A stretch of DNA of 44,973 bases, taken from the NCBI GenBank assembly GCA_944390115.1, contig CALXOW010000103.1, forward strand, positions 1-44,973, given 5' to 3'. The stretch is from an uncultured Anaerobiospirillum sp. (GTDB lineage: Bacteria > Pseudomonadota > Gammaproteobacteria > Enterobacterales > Succinivibrionaceae). Below are positions 8,336 through 18,565 of this stretch, piece after piece; within the stretch, counting starts at the first letter, position 1, and each line of letters opens with the position of its first letter. Both the position numbers and the translations under genes were made by a program. The notes beneath the pieces were generated by a model, which saw nothing but the letters and a program-made list of their open reading frames with translations, made no database searches and was not told the origin of the DNA.

Positions 8336-8836
8336 ATGTCACGCAGCTTAAACAAGGTCATGCTGATCGGCTACACCGCCGATGAGCCTGCCATCCGCGT
8401 GTTAAGTAACGGCAGCAAGCTTGCTCAGGTCACGGTGGTGACCAATGAGGCGCTCAAGCGCTCTGACGGCAAGCTCGAGGAAGAGCCCGAGTGGAACCGC
8501 GTGGTCTTCTGGGGCCAAATGGCCGATATCGTGGACAAGTACGTCCATAAGGGCATGCGCCTCTACGTTGAGGGCAAGCTTAAAACGCGCTCTTACCTCG
8601 ATCAAAATGGGAACAAGTGCTACCTCACTGAGATCATGGGCGACAATCTGATCATGCTCGATAGCAAGAGCGACCCAGGGAGCCGGGCAGCGCCGCCTTT
8701 TAACCGGACTAACGCTTTCAACCAAAAGCCTACCTTCAACCAAAAAGCTGCCCTCAATCCCGCTACCGCCTTGAAATCTGCGCCAGCCCCTAACCCAGCT
8801 CCAGACTGGGGAGCTGACGATGAGCCCCCGTTCTAA
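8336..8836 (+). CDS. Second single-stranded DNA-binding protein, tandem paralogue
   Basis: This is a full-length Ssb paralogue of 166 residues. MSRSLNKVMLIGYTADEP opens an OB-fold nearly collinear with the first copy (about residues 1-108), including PEWNRVVFWGQMADIVDKY and GMRLYVEGKLKTR. The linker is short and carries three FNQK/LNP-type repeats. The C-terminal tip DDEPPF is acidic and ends in PPF, so it should still bind Ssb partners. The start is supported by gagagg-type SD (about 8322-8327). A terminator separates it from the first ssb, so the two are probably expressed separately. Chromosomal tandem ssb genes are unusual in this group. The second copy could be a replication variant, a competence or stress Ssb, or a recent duplication. 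Confidence 0.93.
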   Translation: MSRSLNKVMLIGYTADEPAIRVLSNGSKLAQVTVVTNEALKRSDGKLEEEPEWNRVVFWGQMADIVDKYVHKGMRLYVEGKLKTRSYLDQNGNKCYLTEIMGDNLIMLDSKSDPGSRAAPPFNRTNAFNQKPTFNQKAALNPATALKSAPAPNPAPDWGADDEPPF

Positions 8837-10639
<1,803 letters not shown>

Positions 10640-10681
10640 CTTGGGGCTCCGTGCCCTACGGAACCTTTAGCACAAAATAAG

Positions 10682-10738
10682 GCCTAACCTGGGGACAGCT
10701 CAGCTGTTCAGCTGGGTTAGGCATTTTAGTTTTTTAGG
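10682..10738 (+). terminator. Attenuator-like terminator between mreB and mreC
   Basis: GCCTAACC (10682-10689) pairs with GGTTAGGC (10715-10722). The interior is also self-complementary (cagctcagctgttcagctg), and attttagtttttt follows. Partial termination here would set the mreB:mreCD ratio. Confidence 0.75.
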
Positions 10739-10765
10739 AAGCCAGAACGGTGTTGGAGTGACCTG

Positions 10766-11854
10766 TTGAACCGAGTAGATCCTTCAAATTTCTTTATCAC
10801 ACTGCGCTTTGTTCTGGTGTTGATCTTATCGCTCGTCCTGATGCTGGTCGACGTGAGATTCAAGCTCTTAAGCGATTTTCGCTATTACGTCGAAACGGCT
10901 CTGTACCCGGTCTTGGTCTTTGCCGATGCGCCCCATGCGCTCTCGCAGGCGGTATCGAGCCAATTTAAGAGCCGCGCCGAGCTGATGGAAGAAAATGAGC
11001 GCCTCTCGACCGAGAACTATCTCCAGCGCGTGGACGTGATGCGCTTGCAGTCCTTAGAGCAAGAAAACGCTGCGATGCGCAAGCTCTTAAACTCACCGTT
11101 GCGCGTATCCTCACGCCGCATGTTCGCCGAGGTCATCGGGGTGGATAGTGACCCTTATCGCCAGCGCATCGTGGTCAATCGCGGCTCGAGCTCAGGCGTG
11201 TATGAGGGCATGCCGGTCATCACCGATGAGGGCTTGGTGGGCCAAGTGGTCTCGGTGGCCTACAGCAGCAGCCGCATCTTGCTCTTCTCCGATCCATCGA
11301 GCGCCATTCCGGTGCTCAATACGCGCAATCAAGTGCGCGCCATTGTCTCGGGTACGGGGCTGCACGATGAGCTTTCGATCGATAACGTGCCGCGTTCTAC
11401 CGATATCAAGGAAGGCGACCTCTTAGTGACCTCCGGCTTAGGCGGCGTGTACCCAGAGGGCTACCCGGTCGCGATTGTCAGCTCGGTGGGCTTCTCTGAG
11501 GATCAGCCTTTTGCTGAGGTTAAGGCCAAGCCATTGGTGGACACCGATAAGATTCGTTACGTGCTGATGTTCTGGTACCAGCCTAACGGCATTACCAAGA
11601 CCAAGAGTTTAGAGCCTAAAGAGCAAACCGACGGCAAGCGCCGCTTGCGCCAGGAGCATATTCGCAAGCTGATTGATTCGCTCACCGACTCATCGCGCAC
11701 CTCTAATGCTCCAACCCAGGATGAGGTAAAGGCGCAAGAGGGGGCGCCGCAAGCTTATGTCGCACCGGCCCAGCCTGGGTTCACAGGGCAATATGGGTTC
11801 GGGCCACAACTTGAGTTAAAGCCACAGCTGCGTGCGGAGGTGGTCTATGCCTAA
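10766..11854 (+). CDS. mreC: MreC, rod-shape determining protein
   Basis: MreC is an inner-membrane protein with a periplasmic domain that activates the PBP2-RodA elongasome. The start is a TTG at 10766 preceded by tggagtg. The frame has one N-terminal membrane segment (about residues 13-32), a coiled coil rich in Glu/Leu (about 65-110), then the paired beta-barrel region with VNRGSSSGVYEGMPVITDEG (about 138-157) and VTSGLGGVYPEGYPVA (about 220-235). The 362 residues include about 75 C-terminal residues of Pro/Gln-rich tail. The gene overlaps mreD by 8 bp. Confidence 0.95.
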   Translation: MNRVDPSNFFITLRFVLVLILSLVLMLVDVRFKLLSDFRYYVETALYPVLVFADAPHALSQAVSSQFKSRAELMEENERLSTENYLQRVDVMRLQSLEQENAAMRKLLNSPLRVSSRRMFAEVIGVDSDPYRQRIVVNRGSSSGVYEGMPVITDEGLVGQVVSVAYSSSRILLFSDPSSAIPVLNTRNQVRAIVSGTGLHDELSIDNVPRSTDIKEGDLLVTSGLGGVYPEGYPVAIVSSVGFSEDQPFAEVKAKPLVDTDKIRYVLMFWYQPNGITKTKSLEPKEQTDGKRRLRQEHIRKLIDSLTDSSRTSNAPTQDEVKAQEGAPQAYVAPAQPGFTGQYGFGPQLELKPQLRAEVVYA

Positions 11855-12377
11855 TCCTAAAAATGACCAGCGCCGCTCCTCGTATCTGCTCTTTTTCCCG
11901 CTGCTCTTTGTCTCCTTGATCTTGGAGATCGTGCATTTACCAGCGGTGATTGCGCCCTTTCGCCCGGATTTTGCCGCGCTGTTGTTGATTTTCTTTGCCA
12001 GCTCCGACCCGAAGCGCATCAATGTGGGCGTGGCCTGGGTTACCGGGTTGGTGCTGGATTTGCTCTCGGGAGCTCCATTTGGCTTTAATGCCTTGATCTT
12101 GGCCTTCCAGGTCTTCGTCATTTTGTCGCAGTTTAAGAGTTTTATTAACTTTATGCTGTGGCAGCAGATTGTCATCATCGGCATTGTTAATGTGATTGGC
12201 CATATCGGCGTCTATTGGCTGGGCCACCTCATTGCTCAAGGCACCTACTCGGGCAATTTCGGCTGGCCGACCGTGGTTACTATGGTGCTGTGGCCGATTA
12301 TGCTGATGCTCTACGTGACCTTATGGAAGGTCTTTAACGTGACCAGTGCTTCGGTCAAGGTCGAAAAAGAGATTTAG
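11847..12377 (+). CDS. mreD: MreD, rod-shape determining membrane protein
   Basis: MreD is a small polytopic partner of MreC in the elongasome. The ATG at 11847 overlaps the last codons of mreC and is preceded by ggagg (11836-11840), so the longer frame from 11832 is rejected. The 176-residue product starts with a polar NPKNDQRRSS stretch and then has about five hydrophobic segments. GLVLDLLSGAPFGFNALI (about 63-80) resembles the conserved G-L-x-x-D motif of the family. Confidence 0.93.
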   Translation: MPNPKNDQRRSSYLLFFPLLFVSLILEIVHLPAVIAPFRPDFAALLLIFFASSDPKRINVGVAWVTGLVLDLLSGAPFGFNALILAFQVFVILSQFKSFINFMLWQQIVIIGIVNVIGHIGVYWLGHLIAQGTYSGNFGWPTVVTMVLWPIMLMLYVTLWKVFNVTSASVKVEKEI

Positions 12378-12397
12378 CCCATTTTTGTGAGGATTTG

Positions 12398-12994
12398 ATG
12401 GCTCAGGATTACGATTTAATTTTGGCCTCCAGTTCACCGCGCCGCCGCGATTATTTGGAAAAGATGGGCGTGCGCTTTGTCATTATGAAACCGGACGCAG
12501 ACGAGACCATTATGGTCGGGGAAAGCCCTAGTGATTACGTCGCGCGGATGGCCGCCGAAAAGGCCCAGATTATCGCCGATTTGCACCCAGGTGAGGTGGT
12601 CTTAGCCGCAGATACCATCGTGGTTTGTCATGATATGATCATCGGCAAACCGACCGACCGTGAGGATGCCAAGCGCATCTTGCGCCTGCTCTCGGGGCGT
12701 ACTCACGAGGTGATGAGCGCGGTCTGCATCATTAAGGATGAAGTGGAAAAGAACTTCACCGTCACCACCGAGGTGACCTTTGCTCCTTTAACCGAAGAGC
12801 TGATTGACACCTATGTCGCTTCTGGCGAGTGTGATGACAAATCAGGTGCCTATGCCGTTCAAGGCATTGCCTCGATGTTTGTGGCCAAGGTTTCAGGCTC
12901 AGTCAGTGCCGTGGTCGGCCTGCCAATTTGCCAAGTCCGTGAGGCCTTAGCTGAATTTGGCATCAAGCCCCGCACCGTTCAAGCCCAAGGCTAG
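12398..12994 (+). CDS. maf: Maf-family nucleoside triphosphate pyrophosphatase (YhdE type)
   Basis: Maf proteins hydrolyse non-canonical or dTTP/UTP nucleotides to the monophosphate. SSSPRRRDYLEKMGV (about residues 10-24) is the substrate-loop signature. VVLAADTIV (about 66-74) contains the catalytic Asp, and the later DDKSGAYAVQGIASMFV (about 148-164) and VVGLPI complete the fold. Length (198 residues) is normal. Position right after mreD matches E. coli yhdE, which supports the dTTP/UTP-type assignment. ATG 12398 (gagg upstream) is preferred to the TTG one codon earlier. Confidence 0.93.
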   Translation: MAQDYDLILASSSPRRRDYLEKMGVRFVIMKPDADETIMVGESPSDYVARMAAEKAQIIADLHPGEVVLAADTIVVCHDMIIGKPTDREDAKRILRLLSGRTHEVMSAVCIIKDEVEKNFTVTTEVTFAPLTEELIDTYVASGECDDKSGAYAVQGIASMFVAKVSGSVSAVVGLPICQVREALAEFGIKPRTVQAQG

Positions 12995-13133
12995 CGGTAA
13001 GACGCACTGCTCAGGCAAAGGCTTAGAGCCAGCGCTAGGCCACGCTAGGGTAGTGCTAGGCAAGGGCCTAGGTCAGTGCCCAGGGCAGCGTCCCGGCTAG
13101 CCGTTCCCATCCGTTTTGGTTCCCTTTTTCATC

Positions 13134-14594
13134 ATGGATAACTTAAGCTACGTCAAGGAGCATCTGCTCCATCCAGCAGGTATCGACGATACCTTTTTAA
13201 TGCAGAGCTTGGCTTTGCTCCAAGAGCGCAAGCTTGATTTTGGTGATATCTTCTTTGAGCACGAGGTCAGCGAGTCCTTTCGCTTGTCTGAGGGCATTAT
13301 TAAGCACGGCAATTACAATATCTTAGCCGGTGTCGGCGTGCGCGCTCAGATCGGCGATAAGACCGGCTTTGCTTTTGCCGATGCCATCGACCAAAACGCG
13401 ATCTTAGATGCGTGCCGCGCCGCACGCTCGATTAGCCGGGGCCACGACTGCCTCAAGGTTAATGTCACCCCTGAGCACCTCAAGGCTTTACAGGTCAAGC
13501 CGCTCTACGTCCAGGACAATCCATTGGATTCCCTGACGCGTGAGGCCAAGATTGCCCTGATGCAGAAAGCCAATGAGGTGGCGCGTGCCGCCGATCCGCG
13601 CGTCGATCAAGTTGATATTAGCTTAGGCCAAGTGCACCACCAAATGCTGGTGCTCAATACCGACGGTACCATCGGCGCGGATGTTAAGCCGATTGTCCAA
13701 TTCAATGTCAGCGTGGTAATGAAGAACGGCAGCCGGACTGAGTCGGGTTCGTCGGCGATGGGCGGCTCGTATCTGTTAGATGAGCTGCTCAAGGACGATG
13801 CCTACCTCAAGGTAGCCTTAGATGCGGTGCGCATGGCCTCGGTCAACTTAGAGTCGATTCCTGCTCCAGCCGGCACGATGCCGGTGGTGTTAGGCGCCGG
13901 TTGGCCTGCGGTGCTGATTCACGAAGCGGTGGGCCATGGCTTAGAGGGCGATTGCAATTACCTCAAGACCTCGGTTTACCACGACAAGATGGGGCAGCAA
14001 GTGGCCTCGCCTTTGTGCACCATCGTCGATGATGGCACGATTGAGCGCCGTCGCGGCTCCCAAAGCTGCGATGATGAGGGCACCCCAGCTCAGCACAATG
14101 TGCTGATTGAAAAGGGCATCTTGAAGTCCTATATGCACGATCGCCGCAGCGCCCGCCTGATGGGGATGAAGCCGAGCGGCAATGGTCGCCGCCAAAGCTA
14201 CAGCGATATGACTATTCCGCGCATGACCAATACTTACTTGATGCCAGGTGAGTACCACAAGGACGAGCTCATCGCTTCCTTAGATCGCGGCATTTACGCC
14301 GTGAACTTTGCTGGTGGTCAAGTCGACCCAACTTCGGGCCGCTTTGTCTTCTCGGCCTCGGAGGCCTACTTAGTCGAAAAGGGCAAGGTAGTAGCTCCGA
14401 TTAAGGGCGCGACCTTAATTGGTACCGGTGCTGAGACTATGAGCAAGGTCTGCATGGTCGCCGACGATCTCGAGTTTGATCGCGGTATCGGCTGGTGCGG
14501 CAAGGCCGGACAATCAGTACGCGTGGGCATTGGCCAGCCGACGGTCAAGATCAGCTCCATTATTGTCGGTGGCTCTAAGACCGAGGAGGACTAA
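13134..14594 (+). CDS. tldD: TldD, metalloprotease subunit of TldD/TldE
   Basis: TldD and TldE (PmbA) form a heterodimeric zinc protease that cleaves unfolded peptides and trims RiPP-type peptides and the CcdA antitoxin. The zinc site HEAVGHGLEGD is clear at about residues 264-274, and downstream GSQSCDDEGTPAQ and RRQSY blocks are typical. The 486-residue length fits. I chose ATG 13134, although no strong SD is visible; a TTG at 13116 is the alternative. In E. coli tldD follows maf with rng and yhdP between; those two are absent here. darP starts on the next base after the stop. Confidence 0.95.
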   Translation: MDNLSYVKEHLLHPAGIDDTFLMQSLALLQERKLDFGDIFFEHEVSESFRLSEGIIKHGNYNILAGVGVRAQIGDKTGFAFADAIDQNAILDACRAARSISRGHDCLKVNVTPEHLKALQVKPLYVQDNPLDSLTREAKIALMQKANEVARAADPRVDQVDISLGQVHHQMLVLNTDGTIGADVKPIVQFNVSVVMKNGSRTESGSSAMGGSYLLDELLKDDAYLKVALDAVRMASVNLESIPAPAGTMPVVLGAGWPAVLIHEAVGHGLEGDCNYLKTSVYHDKMGQQVASPLCTIVDDGTIERRRGSQSCDDEGTPAQHNVLIEKGILKSYMHDRRSARLMGMKPSGNGRRQSYSDMTIPRMTNTYLMPGEYHKDELIASLDRGIYAVNFAGGQVDPTSGRFVFSASEAYLVEKGKVVAPIKGATLIGTGAETMSKVCMVADDLEFDRGIGWCGKAGQSVRVGIGQPTVKISSIIVGGSKTEED

Positions 14595-15170
14595 ATGGCA
14601 GTTCAAGAGCATTTTGAAGGTTTCGATACCGCCCCGGACGAGCAAAGCCGCAGCGCCCATAAGCGTGAGGCCCAAGCGATTCGCAAGCTGGCCGATAAGC
14701 TCGCCGATTTAGGCGACACCGCCTTTGCCCGCCTGAGCTTTGAGGATGAGGACATCAAGGAGGCCTTGGTTAAGGCTCGCTCCTTAAAGCGCAATAGCGA
14801 TGAGCGCCGCCGTCAGCTCCAATATGTGGCCAAGCTCCTGCGCAATTACGGCCATGAAGATCTTGAGGCTCAGGTCAATGGCATGGGCGCGACCGCCAAG
14901 GAAGATCCTAATGCGATGCGCTTAGAGCAGCTGCGTGAGTTCCTGATTCACGGCGGCATCAAGGGCGTCAACGCCATGGTGGAGCTCATTCCTACCATCG
15001 ACCGCAACAAGCTGCGCACCTTGGTCAAGCGCGCGCACGATGAGCTGAGCTCGACCTTGCCCGATCGCCCTGCGGCGCGTGCCCTCTACCAGTACATCAA
15101 GGCAGCGGTCAACCAAAGTGGCGTGACCATCCCTGACACGATGCTGCGCGCTAAGAGCAATGGCTCATAG
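14595..15170 (+). CDS. darP: DarP (YjgA, DUF615), ribosome-associated assembly factor
   Basis: DarP/YjgA associates with late 50S ribosomal precursors. The 191-residue, highly charged, helical protein shows the family wording KREAQAIRKLADKLADLG (about 24-41) and SLKRNSDERRRQLQYVAKLLR (about 63-83), and no membrane segment. The start abuts the tldD stop (gaggaggactaa then ATG), so translation is probably coupled. In E. coli this gene neighbours pmbA; here it sits between tldD and pmbA. Confidence 0.92.
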   Translation: MAVQEHFEGFDTAPDEQSRSAHKREAQAIRKLADKLADLGDTAFARLSFEDEDIKEALVKARSLKRNSDERRRQLQYVAKLLRNYGHEDLEAQVNGMGATAKEDPNAMRLEQLREFLIHGGIKGVNAMVELIPTIDRNKLRTLVKRAHDELSSTLPDRPAARALYQYIKAAVNQSGVTIPDTMLRAKSNGS

Positions 15171-15221
15171 TGAGAGCTATAGCTCAGAGCAAGAGCTCAA
15201 AGCAAAAGCAATGGCGCATAG
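15155..15221 (+). repeat. Duplicated 3' end of darP
   Basis: AGCAATGGCTCATAG, which contains the last codons and stop of darP, recurs at 15207-15221 with one change (AGCAATGGCGCATAG). This is a small tandem duplication within the darP-pmbA gap. Confidence 0.65.
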
Positions 15222-15274
15222 CCCAGAGTAACCAGATTCATTAATTCAGGCCATCGGCCTGACAAGGCAAAACG

Positions 15275-16639
15275 ATGTCATTTTTCTCCGAGATTGAGCA
15301 GCGCCGCGCCCAGTACGAAGACCTCGCCGCAAAGACGGTGGAGCAGGCGCTCAAGAAGGGAGCCCACCAGGTCAAGATTAAGATTGGTGCCGGTAAGGGC
15401 ATCAATGTTTCCGCCCGTGAGGGTGAGATTGAGAACCTTGAGTTCAACCAAATGCTGGGCATGGCGGTGCGCGTCTATCGTGACCACCACAGTGCTTCGG
15501 TCAGCACCAATGACTTCTCGCCAGAAAGTATTGAGCGCGCCATCGACTCAGCACTGAGCTTAAGCCAGTACACCTCGCCGGATGACTTTGCCGGGCTCTG
15601 TGATGAGGCCGATCTGTACCAAGGCGGCGTCGAGATCAAGAACTGCTATGCCTTAGAAGAAGACCCGGACGCCGTGGTCAAGCGCGCGATCGAGTTTGAG
15701 CAGCTGGGCATTGCCAAGATCCCAGCCTTTAAGGACCAGGGCTTAGTTAAGTCCGATGGCTCGCTCTACTCGATTGAGTACGATTTAGAGATCTTGGCCA
15801 CCAGCCACGGCTTTTGCCGCTCTAAGGCTGAGTCCACGGTTTCCAAGTACATCGGCTTTGTCGGTGCGCGCGATGGGGTGATGCAGACCAGCTCCAGCGG
15901 TCAGACGATGACCAATCCAGAGCAGGAGTGGAGCGATGAGCGCTTAGTGGATGAGGCCATTGAGCGCACCTTAGGTAAGCTTGGCGCACGCAAGGTCAAG
16001 ACCGGCAAGTACAACGTGATTTTCCGCCGCGCGGGCTCAGGCTTTATCGCCTCGTGCTTAAGTGGCCTGACCGGCAATCTCATCTACCACAACTCGTCCT
16101 ACTTAAAGGATAAGTTAGGGGAGCAGATTTACCCGAACTTCATCTCCATTAAAGAGGATCCATGGCGTGCCGATGGCCTGTGCTCGAGCGCCTTTGATAG
16201 CGATGGTGTCGCGACCCGGCCTTTGACCTTGGTCGAAAACGGCGTGCTCAAGGAGTACCTGCTCGATACCTACAGTGCGCGCAAGCTCAAGATGCGCTGC
16301 AATGGCCATAACGACTCGCTCTACAACACTTGGGTCACCGCCGATAGTGCGCACACCTGCAGCTTAGAGGAGATGATGCGTCAGGCCGGGAGCGGCATCG
16401 TGATCGACGGGCTGATGGGCCAGGGCGTCAATGTGGTCAATGGCAACTACAGTCGTGGCCTTTCGGGCTTCTACTTTGAAAATGGCGAGCGCGTACACGC
16501 CGTGGACGAAGTCACGGTCGCAGGCAATATGCTCGACATGACCCGCAACATTGCCTTACTGGGCTCAGATGTCGATGAGCGCCGCTTCCTGCAAGTGGGC
16601 TCGATCTTGATCCCAGAGATCACCATTTCCGGTGACTAA
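15275..16639 (+). CDS. pmbA: PmbA (TldE), partner subunit of the TldD/E protease
   Basis: PmbA/TldE lacks the HExxxH zinc site and pairs with TldD. The 454-residue product reads as full length, with GKGINVSAREGEIENLEFNQ (about residues 36-55), SEIYP-like FISIKEDP and GLCSSAFDSDGVATR (about 290-320), and a C-terminal VGSILIPEITISG. No zinc motif is present, as expected. Having tldD, darP and pmbA within 3.5 kb is tighter than in E. coli, where tldD and pmbA are far apart. The unit ends at the bidirectional terminator at 16661-16681. Confidence 0.95.
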   Translation: MSFFSEIEQRRAQYEDLAAKTVEQALKKGAHQVKIKIGAGKGINVSAREGEIENLEFNQMLGMAVRVYRDHHSASVSTNDFSPESIERAIDSALSLSQYTSPDDFAGLCDEADLYQGGVEIKNCYALEEDPDAVVKRAIEFEQLGIAKIPAFKDQGLVKSDGSLYSIEYDLEILATSHGFCRSKAESTVSKYIGFVGARDGVMQTSSSGQTMTNPEQEWSDERLVDEAIERTLGKLGARKVKTGKYNVIFRRAGSGFIASCLSGLTGNLIYHNSSYLKDKLGEQIYPNFISIKEDPWRADGLCSSAFDSDGVATRPLTLVENGVLKEYLLDTYSARKLKMRCNGHNDSLYNTWVTADSAHTCSLEEMMRQAGSGIVIDGLMGQGVNVVNGNYSRGLSGFYFENGERVHAVDEVTVAGNMLDMTRNIALLGSDVDERRFLQVGSILIPEITISGD

Positions 16640-16658
16640 ATCTAATTTCACCTCAAAA

Positions 16659-16684
16659 ATAAGGGCCGCACTGCGGCCCTTTCT
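16659..16684. terminator. Bidirectional terminator between pmbA and the cysteine-domain gene
   Basis: AAGGGCCGCA (16661-16670) pairs with TGCGGCCCTT (16672-16681). Plus-strand reading continues into tttctg and minus-strand reading into ttatttttg, serving both convergent transcripts. Confidence 0.8.
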
Positions 16685-16715
16685 GCTGTGTTTTGTGTTG
16701 AGAGAAATGTAGGAG

Positions 16716-17081
16716 TTACTTGGCTAGCTTGTAAGAGCCTAAGGCTGAGGCGCCCATGCCGCAGAAGCTCTCAGGGAAAGAGGTGACCTTGAGGCGGCGC
16801 TTGGTGCGCAGTTCAACGATGAGCGGATCTTCACCCTCACCGGCATCACACACGATCTTATCGTCCTCAGTGACGATGCATTGCTCGGCCTCAAAGTCGC
16901 AAGTGGCTAAGTTATTAGGGTTGATGGTGTTGATCACGACCACAGGCAAGCCCGTCTCAAAAGAAAGATAAAGCTTGAGGGTGCCTTCACCGTCGCGGTA
17001 GTTGAAGGTCGTGGCATGGCAAGTGGCAAGAAGGGCGCTGCCTAAGACCAAGGCGCCCAGCACAGACTTAATAAGTTTCAT
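16716..17081 (-). CDS. Secreted single-domain protein of an unnamed four-cysteine family
   Basis: I do not recognise a named family. The start at 17081 is set by tgaggag upstream and by a clear signal peptide (MKLIKSVLGALVLGSALLA, likely cleavage after CHA). The longer frame upstream is Arg/Pro/Ala noise. The mature part is about 98 residues with the plan Y...DGEGTLKLYLS-E-G, INPNN-TC-FE-E-C, C, then L-V-T-P-FCGM-A-LG-Y. Four cysteines after the signal peptide suggest two disulfides. The domain is repeated four times in the neighbouring gene. From memory, periplasmic proteins with a similar CG..A...G.Y ending are common in proteobacteria without a function. It is probably the last gene of a minus-strand unit, ending at the terminator at 16661-16681. 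Confidence 0.75.
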   Translation of the reverse strand: MKLIKSVLGALVLGSALLATCHATTFNYRDGEGTLKLYLSFETGLPVVVINTINPNNLATCDFEAEQCIVTEDDKIVCDAGEGEDPLIVELRTKRRLKVTSFPESFCGMGASALGSYKLAK

Positions 17082-17262
17082 AGACCGCTCCTCATGTTTG
17101 AGAGCAGCGGCAGCAGTGGAACTTAATCCAGCGCTGCCGTGCCCTGTGGCTTGAGGCCATGATACGGCGCCAACCTTCCAGCTTTCGGCAGCCAAAAATT
17201 TAGCTGTACAAAATGTTAAGCCACCAAGTGCGGGCAGGCTCACGGTACCGTGCGCGTCACCG

Positions 17263-18552
17263 CTAGCGGCGGTACACACCCAGCATCGTGGCGCGCAGAC
17301 CGCACATGCCCGAAGGTTCGGCGGTGACTTCGACCGTGCCTTCACCTAAGAACTTGAGCTCCAGAGTGCCATCCTCGGTCGGGCAGCTCAGGCCTTCATC
17401 GGTGAGATTGCAGACCTCCGACTCAAAGGAGCAGGTGTGGCCGCTGTTAGGGTTGACCGTCTCGATTGCGACCGAGACATCGCCGCTTTCCTCAGAGACC
17501 GCAATGCTTAAGGTGCCATCACCGTTATCAGGACGGTACACGGTGGCGCCAGAGCTCTGGCTGGCACTCTGCTCGGAGACATAGGTGCCGATCATGGTGG
17601 CGCGCAGACCACACATGCCGGAAGGCTCAGCGGTGACTTCGATCGTGCCCTGATCTACGAACTTGAGCTCAAGGGCGCCATCCTCGGATGGGCAGCTCAG
17701 GCCGCTCTCGGTGAGATTGCAGACCTCTGACTCAAAGGAGCAGGTGTGGCCACTGTTAGGATTGACGGTCTCGACTGCCACCGAGATATCGCCGCTCTCT
17801 TCAGAAACCGTAAGGCTTAAGCTGCCATCACTAAATGTTGGGCGGTACACGGTAGCAGCTGAGCTTGGCTCTGAGCTCTGGGCAGAACCTGCGCTCTGAG
17901 CTGGGACGTAGGTGCCGAGCATCGTGGCATTGAGGCCGCACATGCCCATCGGCTCTTGCGTAACCTCGATGACGTCATTTTCGCGATACTTGAGCACGAG
18001 GTCGCCCGACTCGCTAAAGCAGGTGAGGCCGTCCTCGTCGAAGCGGCAGCCCTCCGACTCAAAGGAGCAGGTGCTGCCATTGTTAGGGTTCACGGTCTCG
18101 ATCGTGACGATCGGATCACCGCTGTCCTCAGAGAACTCCAGCTGTAAGCTGCCCTCACCGGAGGTTGGACGGTAGAGCGAAGGGGCGGAGCTTTCCTCAC
18201 GTGGGGTGTAATAGCCCAGCATCGTGGCATTGAGACCGCACATACCATCAGGCTCAGCTGTAACCTCGATCAGATCATCGTCGCGGTACTTCAGCACCAG
18301 ATCGCCCGACTCGCTAAAGCAGGTGAGGCCGTCCTCGTCGAAGCGGCAGCCCTCGGACTCAAAGGAGCAGGTGCTGCCATTGTTGGGGTTCACGGTCTCG
18401 ATCGTGACGATCGGATCGCCGCTTTCCTCAGATAACTCCAGCTCCAAGCTGCCCATAGCCTGGGTGTAGTCGTAGGTGGCCGCGTGGCAGGTGACGCCAT
18501 AGCCGGAAGCCAGGGCGCTCAGGAGCAGCGCCGCGAATGTAGCTTGTTTCAT
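17263..18552 (-). CDS. Secreted protein with four tandem four-cysteine domains
   Basis: Unrecognised family, probably periplasmic. The ATG at 18552 has aggaga upstream and a signal peptide (FAALLLSALASGYG, cleavage after CHA). The mature protein of about 405 residues is four copies of one domain of about 85-90 residues. Each reads G-L-x-L-x-x-S-E-[ED]-S-G-D, TVNPN, CSFESE-x-C, DGLTC or SGLSC, then [IV]EVT-x-E-P-x-G-MCGL-x-ATM-G. Domains 1 and 2 are nearly identical to each other, as are 3 and 4, so pairs seem to have duplicated. Ser/Ala-rich linkers of up to about 20 residues separate domains. Overall acidic. The broken paralogue ends 13 bp upstream and the single-domain paralogue starts 181 bp downstream. 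Confidence 0.85.
   Translation of the reverse strand: MKQATFAALLLSALASGYGVTCHAATYDYTQAMGSLELELSEESGDPIVTIETVNPNNGSTCSFESEGCRFDEDGLTCFSESGDLVLKYRDDDLIEVTAEPDGMCGLNATMLGYYTPREESSAPSLYRPTSGEGSLQLEFSEDSGDPIVTIETVNPNNGSTCSFESEGCRFDEDGLTCFSESGDLVLKYRENDVIEVTQEPMGMCGLNATMLGTYVPAQSAGSAQSSEPSSAATVYRPTFSDGSLSLTVSEESGDISVAVETVNPNSGHTCSFESEVCNLTESGLSCPSEDGALELKFVDQGTIEVTAEPSGMCGLRATMIGTYVSEQSASQSSGATVYRPDNGDGTLSIAVSEESGDVSVAIETVNPNSGHTCSFESEVCNLTDEGLSCPTEDGTLELKFLGEGTVEVTAEPSGMCGLRATMLGVYRR
17280..18450 (-). repeat. Four in-frame tandem repeats in the multidomain gene
   Basis: The DNA encoding TVNPN-CSFESE recurs at about 17405-17470, 17705-17770, 18055-18100 and 18355-18400. Long identical runs within each pair (for example the caaaggagcaggtg segment in all four) show recent duplication or gene conversion. 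Confidence 0.85.
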
Positions 18553-18565
18553 CAAAAAATTTCTC

